64,000 bases of DNA from Pseudomonadota bacterium (GCA_023426545.1 JAFAAN010000159.1:12170-76169), one strand, 5' to 3'; counted from the stretch's first letter, positions 34,717-44,521 are shown. The notes: generated by a model from the letters alone, not told the origin. Program-made: numbers and translations.

Positions 34717-35531
34717 GTTCGACGCGACGAGGGTTCCTCAAGGGCATTCTGGGAACAGGCGCGGCGAGCGCGGCGGCTACGACGCTGCCGGGCTGCGCGC
34801 CGGACATCAACCCCGCTCCGGTGACGGACGTCACGGCCAGCGAGCAGGGGACCGTGGACATCCTGGTGTCGCGCTATCCGGATTTGGAGCCCGTGGGCGG
34901 CGCGCTGACGGTGCGCGTCCCGGGCGAGCAGGTGCCGCTGCTGGTGGTGCACTCCAAGGATGACGGAGCCCCGGACGACTTCTCCGTGCTGTCGTCGCTC
35001 TGCACGCACGTGGGTTGCCCGCTGGGCTACGACGGCAGGGACGTCATCTGCCCCTGCCACCTGTCGCGCTTCAACGCCCGGGATGGGGCCGTGTTGCAGC
35101 GGCCGGCCACCGTGCCGCTCCAGACCTACGCGGCGGAGTACAACCCGAACACGGGCGTGCTGCGCATCAACCTGCGCGCCGGGCAGAGCGACTTCCCGTC
35201 CGCGGTGAACGGGGAGGTGGTGCTGCCGCTCAGCCAGTTCCCCGAGCTGCGCGACGTCGGCGGCTCGGTGACGGGCGTCCCGTCGGGCTACGGCAAGCGC
35301 ATCTTCGTCTTCCGGCTGCAGGATGGCTCGGTGTCGGCGGTGGACTCGGTGTGTACCCACGCCTTCTGCGAGGTGGGCTACCGCGAGCAGGAGGCGGACC
35401 TGTTCTGCGCCTGCCACTCGTCCATCTTCACGCGGGAGGGCTCGGTGACGCAGGGGCCGGCCACGCGGCCCCTCAAGAAGTTCCAGGTGTCGGAGACGGC
35501 GGACGCCATCGTGCTCACCGGCGTGGCGTGA
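34713..35531 (+). CDS. Tat-exported protein with two Rieske [2Fe-2S] domains
   Basis: The 272-residue protein starts at GTG, overlapping the YceI stop by 4 bp. A twin-arginine signal (STRRGFLKGILGTGAASAAA) is followed by a cysteine (LPGC). Two complete Rieske sites are present: C97-x-H99 with C113-x2-H116 (CTHVGC and CPCHLSRF) and C214-x-H216 with C232-x2-H235 (CTHAFC and CACHSSIF). Each also has the extra disulfide-type cysteines. A single Rieske centre is the rule in bc1/b6f-type proteins; two in one chain is unusual. The Tat route fits export of the folded Fe-S protein. It probably trades electrons with the two upstream products. Confidence 0.92.
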   Translation: MSSTRRGFLKGILGTGAASAAATTLPGCAPDINPAPVTDVTASEQGTVDILVSRYPDLEPVGGALTVRVPGEQVPLLVVHSKDDGAPDDFSVLSSLCTHVGCPLGYDGRDVICPCHLSRFNARDGAVLQRPATVPLQTYAAEYNPNTGVLRINLRAGQSDFPSAVNGEVVLPLSQFPELRDVGGSVTGVPSGYGKRIFVFRLQDGSVSAVDSVCTHAFCEVGYREQEADLFCACHSSIFTREGSVTQGPATRPLKKFQVSETADAIVLTGVA

Positions 35532-35607
35532 GCCGCGTCCGGGGCGCGGATGAGCCTGACGCCGGGCTCGACCGCGCCACCTCCTGGAAGGCGGCGCGGC
35601 CCCTGGC

Positions 35608-36756
35608 TCAGCCGAGCCGGCTCCAGAAGGAGCGCCGGGCGGAGATGCGCTCCAGGGCCCGCTGGAGCGCCTCGTCCTGGTCGGCGCGCAGGGCGATGTC
35701 CCCCAGGGAGATGATGCCGACGACGTGGTCGTCGCGCTCCACCACCGGGACGCGGCGGAGCTGACGGCGCCCCATCAGCGCGATGACGTCCAGGAGCGAG
35801 TCGTCCGGCGTGACGGCCTCCACGTCATCCGTCATCACGTCGGAGACGCGAAGCTGCTCGGGCGCGCGGCTGCCGGTGAAGGCGCGGACCACCAGGTCGC
35901 GGTCGGTGACGATGCCCGCCAGCCGGCCCTGCCCGTCGACGATGGGGACGGCGCCGCAGGACTCGTCCTTCATGATTTGCGCGACGTCTCGTAGGGGGCT
36001 CTCCGGGCGGGCCGTGCGCACGTTGCGCGTCATCACCTCGCGGGCGGTGAGGGGCTCGGGGTGCCAGCGGCGGGCGCGCTCGCGGCGGACGGGGGGCGCT
36101 TCCGGGCGCCCCGCGATGGCGGTGTAGACGGACGTGCTCGCGCCCTCGCGGCGGTGGGTGCTCGCCTCGTCAGGGCCTCCGCTGGCGGAGGCCGTGGCCT
36201 CGTGCCACCCGTTGGAGTCGGCGTGGCTCCGGTCCATCCGGTAGCGAGGACGCGCGGCGCCGTGGCGCTCCTCGGCGCGGATGCGGGGGGGCTCCCCTCG
36301 CGGGCCTTGTGCGCGCGAGGGCGCGTCACCGGCTCCGTAGCCGAAGCGGTTCCAGGGGCGGTAGTCGGCGCGCTGGCGGGGCAGCTCGACGTCCTGCTCG
36401 CCCGTGTCATGCAGGGGGCCCCAGCCCGTCGCGTAGCGGCTGTCCCGGTCATCCCTCCCGTAGGGGCCGCTATCGCTATCCGTCGGCGGCGCGCCGTACA
36501 GGCCCGTGTCGGGCGCGTCATCCACCTGCGTGCGGGGCTGGGACATGCGCAGCGTGGCCGCGCGGTGGTAGCGGCCCTGGCGCGTGGAGGACTCCTCGTC
36601 GCGAGCGGGATTCCAGCCGGTGAGGTCGGACTCGGCGCGCTCGCGCGAGCCCGGGGGCGCCACGTCCACCGCGCGGGGGGAGGAGGGCTCGGTGGGGAGC
36701 GTGCGGCGCGCGCCGGGCGTCTCGTCCCGGCCGTTGTCCATGCTTCTGTGGGCCAT
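35608..36756 (-). CDS. CBS-pair protein with long disordered N-terminus
   Basis: The 382-residue protein has a 235-residue charged, Arg/Asp/Gly/Pro-rich disordered leader, then a Bateman module. CBS1 carries TAREVMTRNVRTARPESPLRDVAQIMKDESCGAVPIVD; CBS2 carries VSDVMTDDVEAVTPDDSLLDVIALMGRRQLRRVPVVE, followed by GIISLGDIALRAD. Such modules sense adenine nucleotides. There is no fused catalytic domain, so it may regulate a partner. The leader is unusual. GAGG lies 6 bp before the ATG. Confidence 0.88.
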   Translation of the reverse strand: MAHRSMDNGRDETPGARRTLPTEPSSPRAVDVAPPGSRERAESDLTGWNPARDEESSTRQGRYHRAATLRMSQPRTQVDDAPDTGLYGAPPTDSDSGPYGRDDRDSRYATGWGPLHDTGEQDVELPRQRADYRPWNRFGYGAGDAPSRAQGPRGEPPRIRAEERHGAARPRYRMDRSHADSNGWHEATASASGGPDEASTHRREGASTSVYTAIAGRPEAPPVRRERARRWHPEPLTAREVMTRNVRTARPESPLRDVAQIMKDESCGAVPIVDGQGRLAGIVTDRDLVVRAFTGSRAPEQLRVSDVMTDDVEAVTPDDSLLDVIALMGRRQLRRVPVVERDDHVVGIISLGDIALRADQDEALQRALERISARRSFWSRLG

Positions 36757-36874
36757 GTCTGTCCTCGCGCGAAGTTGGCTTCAAACTGCAACGCTGGTGT
36801 GGAGGGCGCGAGCCTCCAAGGGACAGGCGTCCGGGCGGGCGGGTGTCCGCCCGGACGGGGCCTCAGGCGCGGGG

Positions 36875-37843
<969 letters not shown>

Positions 37844-38070
37844 GTGAGCTGCTCCCGGCGACCAGAGAGGACAAGCGTGGGGACAGTCGCCACGGGAGCA
37901 CACCACGCTTGAACGCTCTACGGCCCGGGTGGTGGGACCGCCATCGAAGCGTTGGGTGGCTCAACGCGGCCGCATATAGCGTCCGGTGTCTGTCACCGCA
38001 ACCCGCAATGTCGCGGCCAGCTTGGGCGGAAGCCGCGAGCCCGGTCTATCAGGTACCCGCCGGCGCACAC

Positions 38071-38754
38071 TCAGTGGACGGACCAGCGCTCGGCAATCTC
38101 CTCGCAGGCGAGCACCACGTCGCTCAGCCGCCGGATGTGGGCCCGCGGCGCGGTGAAGACGGTGCCCGCGAACACATCCACCACCTGGATGAGGCGGTAG
38201 TCACTGGGGCCGAGCGGGCACAGGTGCTGCTCGGTGAAGCGCTGGAGCAGCGTGCCGATGTACTGGCCCGAGCGCTCGTCCAGCGGATGGTGCTTGGAGA
38301 AGTAGAGCTTCATCAAGCCCACGCGCGCGTTGCCATGTCTGTCCATTCGCTGGAGCACGACCTCCGGCCGCACGCTGATGGTGACGCCCGCAACCTCCAG
38401 CACGGGCGGCTCGGCGCCCACCGCGCTGATGAGCGTCTCCTCCAGGTCCAGCCAGGGCACGAGGTCCGCGAAGCGCTCGAGCGCCTCCGAGCACAGTTGC
38501 AGCCGCTGCGCCTCGAACTCCGACTGGGGCACGCTGCACGCGAAGCGGCGCTGGTGCTCGCGGAGGATGGACAGGTCCATGCCCCGGCAGAGGAAGTCCG
38601 TAATCGCATGCGACGCCTCCGGATAGCGCAGGTATTGCTGCTCCGGCGGGTGCTTCTGGTCGTGGATGATGCGCTTGCGGCGCGCGGGCGTGGCGATGAG
38701 GTACTCGCCCAGCTTGTTCACGGACACGCGCGGCAGTTCACGGATTTCCGCCAT
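38071..38754 (-). CDS. Conserved-looking hypothetical protein
   Basis: The 227-residue protein starts MAEIRELPRVSVNKLGEYL behind GGGGGAG. It is a soluble mixed alpha/beta chain with a basic early part (ATPARRKRIIHDQKHPPEQQYLRYPEA) and a later segment LMKLYFSKHHPLDERSGQYIGTLLQRF. No signal, helix anchor or known motif. The RRKRIIHDQK patch could bind nucleic acid, but nothing else supports this. Neighbours do not give a role. Confidence 0.75.
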   Translation of the reverse strand: MAEIRELPRVSVNKLGEYLIATPARRKRIIHDQKHPPEQQYLRYPEASHAITDFLCRGMDLSILREHQRRFACSVPQSEFEAQRLQLCSEALERFADLVPWLDLEETLISAVGAEPPVLEVAGVTISVRPEVVLQRMDRHGNARVGLMKLYFSKHHPLDERSGQYIGTLLQRFTEQHLCPLGPSDYRLIQVVDVFAGTVFTAPRAHIRRLSDVVLACEEIAERWSVH

Positions 38755-38855
38755 GGAATCGCTCCCCCTGAGTGCTGGCGAACGAGCACACAGTACACAG
38801 GGGGGCTGACATGCATTGGACACCGCGAGCGGCATCCGTGCTGGGCGCGGAGGCC

Positions 38856-39161
38856 TCATTCCCTCTGGGGCTCGCCCTCGGGGTAGGCGCTCCAGTAGGT
38901 GTCCGGCAGCGGGTTGGTGCCCGCGTCGCTGCGGGGGCCATCGCCGTCGCCAATCTCATCCAGGATGGCGCCGGGCGTGCGCTCCGTCGGGTCGATGGTG
39001 CGCATGCGATGCGTCACCTCGGCCTCGACGAACTCCACCGTGTCCGTTTCCCGTTCGCTCGCTTCCTGCTCCGGAGTGGGGTGCCGCGGCTCCGCCGTAC
39101 GGCCGTAGTAATCCTCGGGTGGCTGGATGCCCGGCTGGTGCTGCTTGTCGCGCTGAGCCAT
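38856..39161 (-). CDS. Small acidic hypothetical protein
   Basis: The 101-residue protein starts MAQRDKQHQPGIQPPEDYYG with GGAGGG 8 bp upstream. It is rich in Glu, Asp, Thr and Pro and probably largely disordered (TPEQEASERETDTVEFVEAEV, ILDEIGDGDGP). It ends YWSAYPEGEPQRE. No family recognised. Confidence 0.65.
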   Translation of the reverse strand: MAQRDKQHQPGIQPPEDYYGRTAEPRHPTPEQEASERETDTVEFVEAEVTHRMRTIDPTERTPGAILDEIGDGDGPRSDAGTNPLPDTYWSAYPEGEPQRE

Positions 39162-39340
39162 GGTGGATTCCCTCCGTCGGATTATGTTTGTGATGAGGAA
39201 TGCAGTCGGCAACGCGCCGCCTGGGCCCGGAAGTCTGGAGGGCGGCCGGGCGGGCGTGGCGGCTTCCCGGCAGGCTCTGCGCAGGGCTTCCCCATCACGC
39301 CATGGACGTCCCAGGGCGGATGCGCCAAGACTCACCGGCA

Positions 39341-40294
39341 ATGCCCGAGCAATCCCATGACATGCCGTCCGAGGTGACGGAGCCGCGCCTCCACCTGGGG
39401 TGCCAGTCCTGTGGCGCGAGGCTGGTGTTGGAGCCCGCGCTGCGGACCACGCGCTGCCCCTACTGCGCGGCGCCCGCGGTGGTGGAGCGCCCTCCCGCCC
39501 CCGGTGTGCCCGAGCCCGTCTTCGCGCTGGGCTTCGCGCTGACGCACACCGCGGCGAAGGAGCACGTGGCGCGGTGGTTGCGCTCGCGCAGCCGCTTCAC
39601 GCGCTCGGGCATCCGCTCCGCGTCGCCGGGCGAGGTGCGTGGCGTGTACGTGCCCGCGTACCTCTACAGCGTGCTGGCGCAGGCGCGCTACCGGGCCTCC
39701 ATTGGTGAGAACTACCAGGAGACGGAGACGTACACGACGGTGGAGAACGGGAAGACGGTGACGCGCACGCGCACGGTGACGCGCACCGAGTGGCGCTCGC
39801 TGGCGGGCGAGCTGTCCGGCTACGTGGCGGACGTGCTGGTCACCGCGTCCAAGGGCCTGGAGAACGCGGAGCTGGAGGCGCTGGAGCCTTTCGACTTGCG
39901 CGCCCTGGCCCGCTATACCCCGGCGCTCGTCTCCGGGTGGATGGCGGAGGAGCCCTCCCTCACGCTGGAGCAGTGCCAGGCGCTTGCCCGGCAGGAGGCG
40001 GTGGAGCGCGTGGGCGGGCAGTTGTCGCGCTTCATGCCAGGGGACTCGCACAAGGACCTGGAGTTCCAGTCCCGCCTGGAGTGGGAGGCGCTGGACGTGT
40101 GCTTGCTGCCCGTCTGGGTGCTGGCGGTGAAGTACGCGGAGGACGCGCCGCCGCTGCGGGTGCTGGTGAACGGGCAGACAGGCGCGGTCCATGGCAAGGC
40201 GCCCATCTCCACCTGGAAGGTGCTGGTGGCGGTGGTGGTGCTGCTGGCGGTGCTGGCGGTGGGATGGCTGCTCGCCTCAGGAGGTGGGCGATGA
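39341..40294 (+). CDS. Zinc-ribbon protein with C-terminal membrane anchor, copy 1
   Basis: The 317-residue protein has a zinc ribbon near the start (CQSCGARL...TRCPYCAAP, two CxxC knuckles), a long soluble middle (VRGVYVPAYLYSVLAQARYRAS, TVENGKTVTRTRTVTRTEWRSL), and a C-terminal transmembrane helix (WKVLVAVVVLLAVLAVGWLLA). The tail motif HGKAPISTWKV recurs in the next gene, so the two are tandem paralogues. The start is uncertain (ATGs at 39320, 39341 and 39362; none has a strong ribosome site). Function unknown; a membrane-tethered sensor or assembly factor is possible. Confidence 0.75.
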   Translation: MPEQSHDMPSEVTEPRLHLGCQSCGARLVLEPALRTTRCPYCAAPAVVERPPAPGVPEPVFALGFALTHTAAKEHVARWLRSRSRFTRSGIRSASPGEVRGVYVPAYLYSVLAQARYRASIGENYQETETYTTVENGKTVTRTRTVTRTEWRSLAGELSGYVADVLVTASKGLENAELEALEPFDLRALARYTPALVSGWMAEEPSLTLEQCQALARQEAVERVGGQLSRFMPGDSHKDLEFQSRLEWEALDVCLLPVWVLAVKYAEDAPPLRVLVNGQTGAVHGKAPISTWKVLVAVVVLLAVLAVGWLLASGGGR

Positions 40295-41262
40295 GCGCCG
40301 TGGCCTTGAAGGTAGCGCCCTGTCAGCGCTGTGACAGCGCCCTGGAGGCGGAGGACCTGCGCTGCCCCGTGTGTGGGCTGACGGCGCCGCCTCCGTCTCG
40401 CGCCGCGGTGGAGCGCGCGCGAGCCCGCGTGGTGCGGTGCGACAGCTGTGGCGCGGCGGTGGAGTACTCGGTGGAGGCGAAGGCGCCCCGATGCGACTAC
40501 TGCGGCTCCGTCACCCGCGTGGAGACGACGGCGGACCCGGTGGAGCAGGCCCAGGTCTGGCTGCCCTTCACCGTGGACCCGGAGGCCGCGCGGGGCGCGC
40601 TGATGGGCTTCCTGGGGCGGGGTGGCTTCTTCCGCCCTTCCGGTCTGGCGCAGGAGGCCTCGCTGGAGACGCTTCGCCCGGTGTGGTGGCCGGCGTGGAT
40701 GTTCCACGCGGGGGTGGATGTGAGCTGGACGGCGGACTCGGATGCGGGCTCCCGGCGCTCGAGCTGGGCGCCGCACGCGGGGCAGACCCGCTTCGACTTC
40801 GACGGCATTCCGGTGCCCGCGTCGCGGGGGTTGGAGGTGAAGGAGTGCGAGGCGCTCGCCCCCCACTACCAGCGGGGCTCGGAGCGGGACACGCCGGTGG
40901 GGCCCGAGGGCGCGCACGTCGAGCGCTTCGAGGCGACGCGCTCGGGCGCCCGGCGCAGCGTGCTGGAGGCGGTGGAGCGGCTCTCCCGTGAGCGGCTTCA
41001 GCAGGGCGTCATTCCGGGCCACCGCTTCAGGAACGTCCACGTCGCGGTGGCGCTGTCCAGCCTGCGCACCACGCGGCTGGCGCTGCCCGTGTACGTCATG
41101 GCCTATCGCTATCGGGACAAGGCGTACCGGGTGCTGGTGCATGGGCAGGACGCGGAGGTGGTGCTGGGCCATGCGCCCATCTCCGCGTGGCGGGTGGCGG
41201 CGGTGGTGGTGGCCGCGCTGCTGGTGATTGTGGGCGTGCTGTTCGCCGCGGGCGTGCTCTGA
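40291..41262 (+). CDS. Zinc-ribbon protein with C-terminal membrane anchor, copy 2
   Basis: The 323-residue protein overlaps copy 1 by ATGA, with GGAGG upstream, so it is translationally coupled. It has four CxxC pairs in two ribbons: CQRCD...CPVCG (about 11-32) and CDSCG...CDYCG (about 51-72). WWPAWMFHAGVDVSW and RTTRLALPVYVMAYRYRDKAYRVLVHGQ follow, then a membrane helix (VAAVVVAALLVIVGVLFAAGVL). The shared (L/H)GxAPIS.W(K/R)V segment before the helix marks it as a diverged duplicate of copy 1. Partner proteins and activity are unknown. Confidence 0.8.
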   Translation: MSAVALKVAPCQRCDSALEAEDLRCPVCGLTAPPPSRAAVERARARVVRCDSCGAAVEYSVEAKAPRCDYCGSVTRVETTADPVEQAQVWLPFTVDPEAARGALMGFLGRGGFFRPSGLAQEASLETLRPVWWPAWMFHAGVDVSWTADSDAGSRRSSWAPHAGQTRFDFDGIPVPASRGLEVKECEALAPHYQRGSERDTPVGPEGAHVERFEATRSGARRSVLEAVERLSRERLQQGVIPGHRFRNVHVAVALSSLRTTRLALPVYVMAYRYRDKAYRVLVHGQDAEVVLGHAPISAWRVAAVVVAALLVIVGVLFAAGVL

Positions 41263-41341
41263 GCGACTGGGGCAGGCGCGGAGGCATGGCGCCTGTTGGT
41301 GTGCGCTGTGCCTTGAGTGGCGGCCGGTGACGCAACATGCG

Positions 41342-43090
41342 TCATGGGACGTCAGGCTTTTTGTGCTCAGGTGGTAGGCGGGTGGGCTGTGATTGCGCAG
41401 AAGAGGCGTCTTGAGCCGGAGCGCCTTGGCCGTCCAGCGGGGCGCTTTCGCCGGGTGCTTGTGAGAGGGGCTCCACGGCGGAAGTGGGGAGTGGCGTCCG
41501 AGCGGGCATCGGCGCCTCGATGCGCCGTTGTTCTGCTGGGAGGCCCGCCGCTTCAGTGTGTCGTGATTCCGCTGTCTCGAAGGACTGAGGGCGCGTCACA
41601 AGCGTGGATGCTTCAATGCGCCTTGCTTCCGTCGGAGGCTGCACCGCATCGGCCAGTGGAGCTTCCACGTCCGTCATCAGCGCTTCGGGGCGCTCTGCCT
41701 CCACCGGAGGAGGTTGCACCGCATCGGCCGGTGAGGGCTCCACGGCCGTCGCCAGCGCTTCGACGCGCTTTGCCTCCATCGGAGGTTGCACCGCATCGGC
41801 CAGTGGAACCTCCACCTCCGCCCCCAGCACTTCTGAGCGCTGCGCCTCCACCGGCGGCTCCATCGCCTGTGTGATGCGCGCCTCCAGCGTCAGCTCCACG
41901 ACCTGAGAGAGCCGCACCGCGGACCCCGCGTCTTCCCCGAGGGGCCGTTCGGATGCCGGCTCGCCGGCCAGCGCGGCCTCTTCCACCGTCAGCCCTTCCG
42001 GATGCAGGCCACCCTCCAGCAGCTCCGCCTGGTTCCGCCGGACCGTCGCCTCCACGGCGGCTTGCTCCACCTCCTCGGCGATGGCCTGACGTCCCCGATG
42101 GAGGCCCTGTATCTCCAGCCACATGCGGAGGGCCTTCGCCATCTCCGCGCCCGTCTGGAATCGCTCCCGCGGTGCCTGTCGCAGCGCCCGCTGGACGATG
42201 GCCACCAGCGGCGCGGGGATGCCCGCCGCCAGCCGCTCCACCTGCTCCGGTCCGAGCTGCGCCATCCGCGCGGCCACCTCCTTCACGGGCATCCAGGTGG
42301 GGCCCTGCGACTGGAGCTCCAGCGCCTCCGGCTCCACCACGGGCGCGAGGTCATCCACCATCAGCGGGTGCCTGCCCGTCAGCAGCTCCAGCAGCACCAA
42401 CCCCAGCGAGAACAGGTCCGACCGGGCATCCACCTTCCGCCGCCGCAGCGCCTCTGGTGATGCGTACGCGATGTCTCCCTTCACCAGCGCGCGGCTCGTC
42501 ACCTCGCGCCCCGCGAGCGATGAGGCCGCCACCGTGAAGTTGGTCAGCTTCACCTCGCCGTGAACGCCCACGCGGATGTTCCGGGGGCTGACGTCCCGGT
42601 GGACGATGTGGAGCGGCCGGCTCCATTCATCCGTCAGCATGTGGGCATGGTGCAGTGCCTCGGCCACCTCCGCCGTCACGTGCGCCGCGAAGGCCGCGGA
42701 CAGGGGCCGCCGCCGCATGGCCGCCAGGTTCAGAACCGTATCCAGCGACCGGCCCTCCACATACTCCATCACCACGTGGGGAACACCGCGGTACAGCTTC
42801 AGCAGCATCACCTTGGCGATGGCGGGGTGGTTGAGCCGGAACGTCAGGTCCACCTCCTCCACCAGCCGGCGCCGCTCCACGAACGTGGCCGGGTTGCGCA
42901 GCCGCTTCACCACCACGGGGCCGCCCAGCCCGTTCCGGTAGCGCCGCTGCGCCAGCATCAACAGCTCCCCCGTGGAGCGCATCTCCAGCTTGCGGACGAA
43001 CTCGAACACGGTGCCCGCCACGGTGAACAGCACGCGTGGCCGGCGAGGACCGCCGGGAAGCTCCTCCGTCGTCGTGTCAGGCGTCATCAT
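41342..43090 (-). CDS. Ser/Thr kinase-like protein with altered DFG motif (probable pseudokinase) and C-terminal repeats
   Basis: The 582-residue protein has a kinase fold at about 20-345. The glycine-rich loop is not recognisable (FVRKLEMRSTGELLMLAQRR). VVVK gives the ATP-site Lys K62, and IVHRDVSPRN keeps catalytic Asp D166. The DFG triplet reads NFT (residues 184-186), so the Mg-binding Asp is lost. ASPEAL and DLFSLGLVLLELLTG are kept. The tail is Glu/Pro/Ala-rich, with four imperfect repeats of about 24 residues around PVEAxRxEAL...PLADAVQP. It is probably a scaffold or regulator of the kinase encoded next door at 43223-44428. A palindrome shared with that gene overlaps its ribosome-site region. 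Confidence 0.85.
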   Translation of the reverse strand: MMTPDTTTEELPGGPRRPRVLFTVAGTVFEFVRKLEMRSTGELLMLAQRRYRNGLGGPVVVKRLRNPATFVERRRLVEEVDLTFRLNHPAIAKVMLLKLYRGVPHVVMEYVEGRSLDTVLNLAAMRRRPLSAAFAAHVTAEVAEALHHAHMLTDEWSRPLHIVHRDVSPRNIRVGVHGEVKLTNFTVAASSLAGREVTSRALVKGDIAYASPEALRRRKVDARSDLFSLGLVLLELLTGRHPLMVDDLAPVVEPEALELQSQGPTWMPVKEVAARMAQLGPEQVERLAAGIPAPLVAIVQRALRQAPRERFQTGAEMAKALRMWLEIQGLHRGRQAIAEEVEQAAVEATVRRNQAELLEGGLHPEGLTVEEAALAGEPASERPLGEDAGSAVRLSQVVELTLEARITQAMEPPVEAQRSEVLGAEVEVPLADAVQPPMEAKRVEALATAVEPSPADAVQPPPVEAERPEALMTDVEAPLADAVQPPTEARRIEASTLVTRPQSFETAESRHTEAAGLPAEQRRIEAPMPARTPLPTSAVEPLSQAPGESAPLDGQGAPAQDASSAQSQPTRLPPEHKKPDVP

Positions 43091-43098
43091 CTGCCAAT

Positions 43099-43113
43099 GG
43101 ACCTCTGAGGTGG
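43099..43113. promoter_or_regulatory. Palindrome-related site upstream of the pseudokinase
   Basis: GGACCTCTGAGGTGG differs at two outer positions from the perfect palindrome at 44444. It lies 9-23 bp before the ATG at 43090, so its AGAGGT also serves as the ribosome site on the minus strand. Confidence 0.5.
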
Positions 43114-43222
43114 TGTGGCGTGTAAGGGATTTCCCAGGTAGCACGAACATCTGCCCGCAGGGAATGTCCCAGGTTGAATCGAAGTGAATGGATGTCAGGG
43201 GTTCAGTCGCGCGAGTGAGCCG

Positions 43223-44428
43223 TCAGGGTCCACGGCGCCAGCTGCGCAGCGCGGCGCGCCAGCGGGCCAGCCAGCGCGGAGGCCAGCGGCCCGCTCGGGG
43301 CCTGGGCGGGGTGAGGGCCCCGCGCGGGGGCGAGCCCGGCTCGGTCGAGGGCATGGCGGAGCGCTCCGCTTCCGCTGGCGGCGTCACGTAGCCCGGCCAC
43401 TCGGGTGCCCGCATCCAGCGGCGCAGCTCTCGGGCGTCTTCATCCCCGTCGAAGAGCTCCTGGGCCTCCTCGGTGATGGCGTCCTCGGGGGCACGCGGCG
43501 GAAACAGGGGCTCCTCCCAGGAGGCGTCCGCGCAGGCCAGGGCTTCGCTCAGCGCCTCGAAGAGCGCTTCGCCCGTGGGGTAGCGGCCCGCTGCGTAGGG
43601 GGACAGCAGCCGGGACACGATGGGGTCCAGCACCGCCGGGGCGCGCGGATTGCGAGCGGAGGGTGGAGCGAAGCGGCCGGCCTCGATGCTGGCGAGCAGA
43701 CCGGAGGGAGGCAGGTGCGCGGGATAGGGGAAGCTCCCGGTGAGCACCTCGTAGAGCACCAGCCCCAGTGAGTACAGGTCATCCGTGGGCGCGAACGCGT
43801 AGCGGGAGTTCGGCGGCCGGGGCTGGGCCCAGAAGCGCAGGGCTTCCGGGCTGCGGTAGCTGGGCGTGCCAGGAGGAAGGGTGTCCTCCGTCAGCACCGG
43901 CGAGCACACGTGGTCGCCCGAGCCGAAGTCCACCAGCACCGGCTGACCGTCGGACGCGCGGATGATGATGTTGTTGCCCTTGATGTCGCGGTGGAGCACG
44001 CCCTCGCGGTGGACGGCGCCCAGGGTGAGGGCCAGCTGCTGGAACACCTCCACCGCGCGCCGGGGCGAGGGCTGCGCGTGCAGCGCCCACTCGGACAAGG
44101 TGGGGCCATCCACGTAGCCCATGATGAGGACCAGGTAGCCGTTCTTCACGTCCGGCCACCGCCGGTAGCCCAGCAGCTCCACGACGTTGGGGTGCTCCAG
44201 GCGCATGAGGACGTGGGCTTCCTTCCACGTCCGGGCGTCCGCGCCGGGGCCGTCCTCGGGAGAAGGGCCCTGGAGCGCGAACTTCAGGGCCACCGGCCGG
44301 TGTGTCTCGGACTCGGCCAGGAAGATGGCGCCAAAGCCTCCCGTGGCGAGCCGCCGCACGATGCGGAAGGCGCCCACCTCTTCCGAGTCCTGGAGCATCA
44401 GCGGGTGCAGGTCCTCTCCTGGCATCAC
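43223..44428 (-). CDS. Ser/Thr protein kinase (Hanks type), catalytically complete
   Basis: The 401-residue protein is read from a GTG with GGGAG 7 bp upstream (an ATG follows at once). The kinase domain covers about 18-280: glycine loop RLATGGFGAIFLAE, VALKFAL, GVLHRDIKGNNIII, VDFGSGD, GTPSYRSPEAL and DLYSLGLVLYEVLTGSFPY. The C-terminal 110 residues are acidic then Arg/Pro-rich and end RWLARWRAALRSWRRGP, a basic amphipathic tail with no obvious membrane helix. Typical myxobacterial Pkn protein, probably cytoplasmic. Next to a pseudokinase and divergent from an XRE regulator. Confidence 0.92.
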   Translation of the reverse strand: MMPGEDLHPLMLQDSEEVGAFRIVRRLATGGFGAIFLAESETHRPVALKFALQGPSPEDGPGADARTWKEAHVLMRLEHPNVVELLGYRRWPDVKNGYLVLIMGYVDGPTLSEWALHAQPSPRRAVEVFQQLALTLGAVHREGVLHRDIKGNNIIIRASDGQPVLVDFGSGDHVCSPVLTEDTLPPGTPSYRSPEALRFWAQPRPPNSRYAFAPTDDLYSLGLVLYEVLTGSFPYPAHLPPSGLLASIEAGRFAPPSARNPRAPAVLDPIVSRLLSPYAAGRYPTGEALFEALSEALACADASWEEPLFPPRAPEDAITEEAQELFDGDEDARELRRWMRAPEWPGYVTPPAEAERSAMPSTEPGSPPRGALTPPRPRAGRWPPRWLARWRAALRSWRRGP

Positions 44429-44443
44429 GGACGAGCTCCCATA

Positions 44444-44458
44444 GGACCTCTGAGGTCC
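44444..44458. promoter_or_regulatory. Perfect 15-bp palindrome upstream of the kinase
   Basis: GGACCTC-T-GAGGTCC lies 16-30 bp before the kinase start. Related sites are at 43099 and 44507. It is a candidate operator for the XRE protein encoded from 44574, or for another dimeric regulator. Confidence 0.6.
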
Positions 44459-44506
44459 AAATCAGACGGGATTCCAGCGGATGTCATTGCAGATAGCGTC
44501 ATGACT

Positions 44507-44521
44507 CAACCTGGGAGGTCC
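44507..44521. promoter_or_regulatory. Third related site between kinase and XRE gene
   Basis: CAACCTGGGAGGTCC matches 11 of 15 positions of the palindrome at 44444 and keeps the ACCT...AGGT arms. It lies about 53 bp before the XRE start. More GAGGT half-sites follow at 44543 and 44563; the last doubles as the XRE ribosome site. Confidence 0.4.

Noticed and set aside
37844..38070. Possible tRNA or small RNA in the gap after the deoxyhypusine-synthase-like gene start
   Set aside because: No cloverleaf arms or TTCGA-type T-loop could be fitted.
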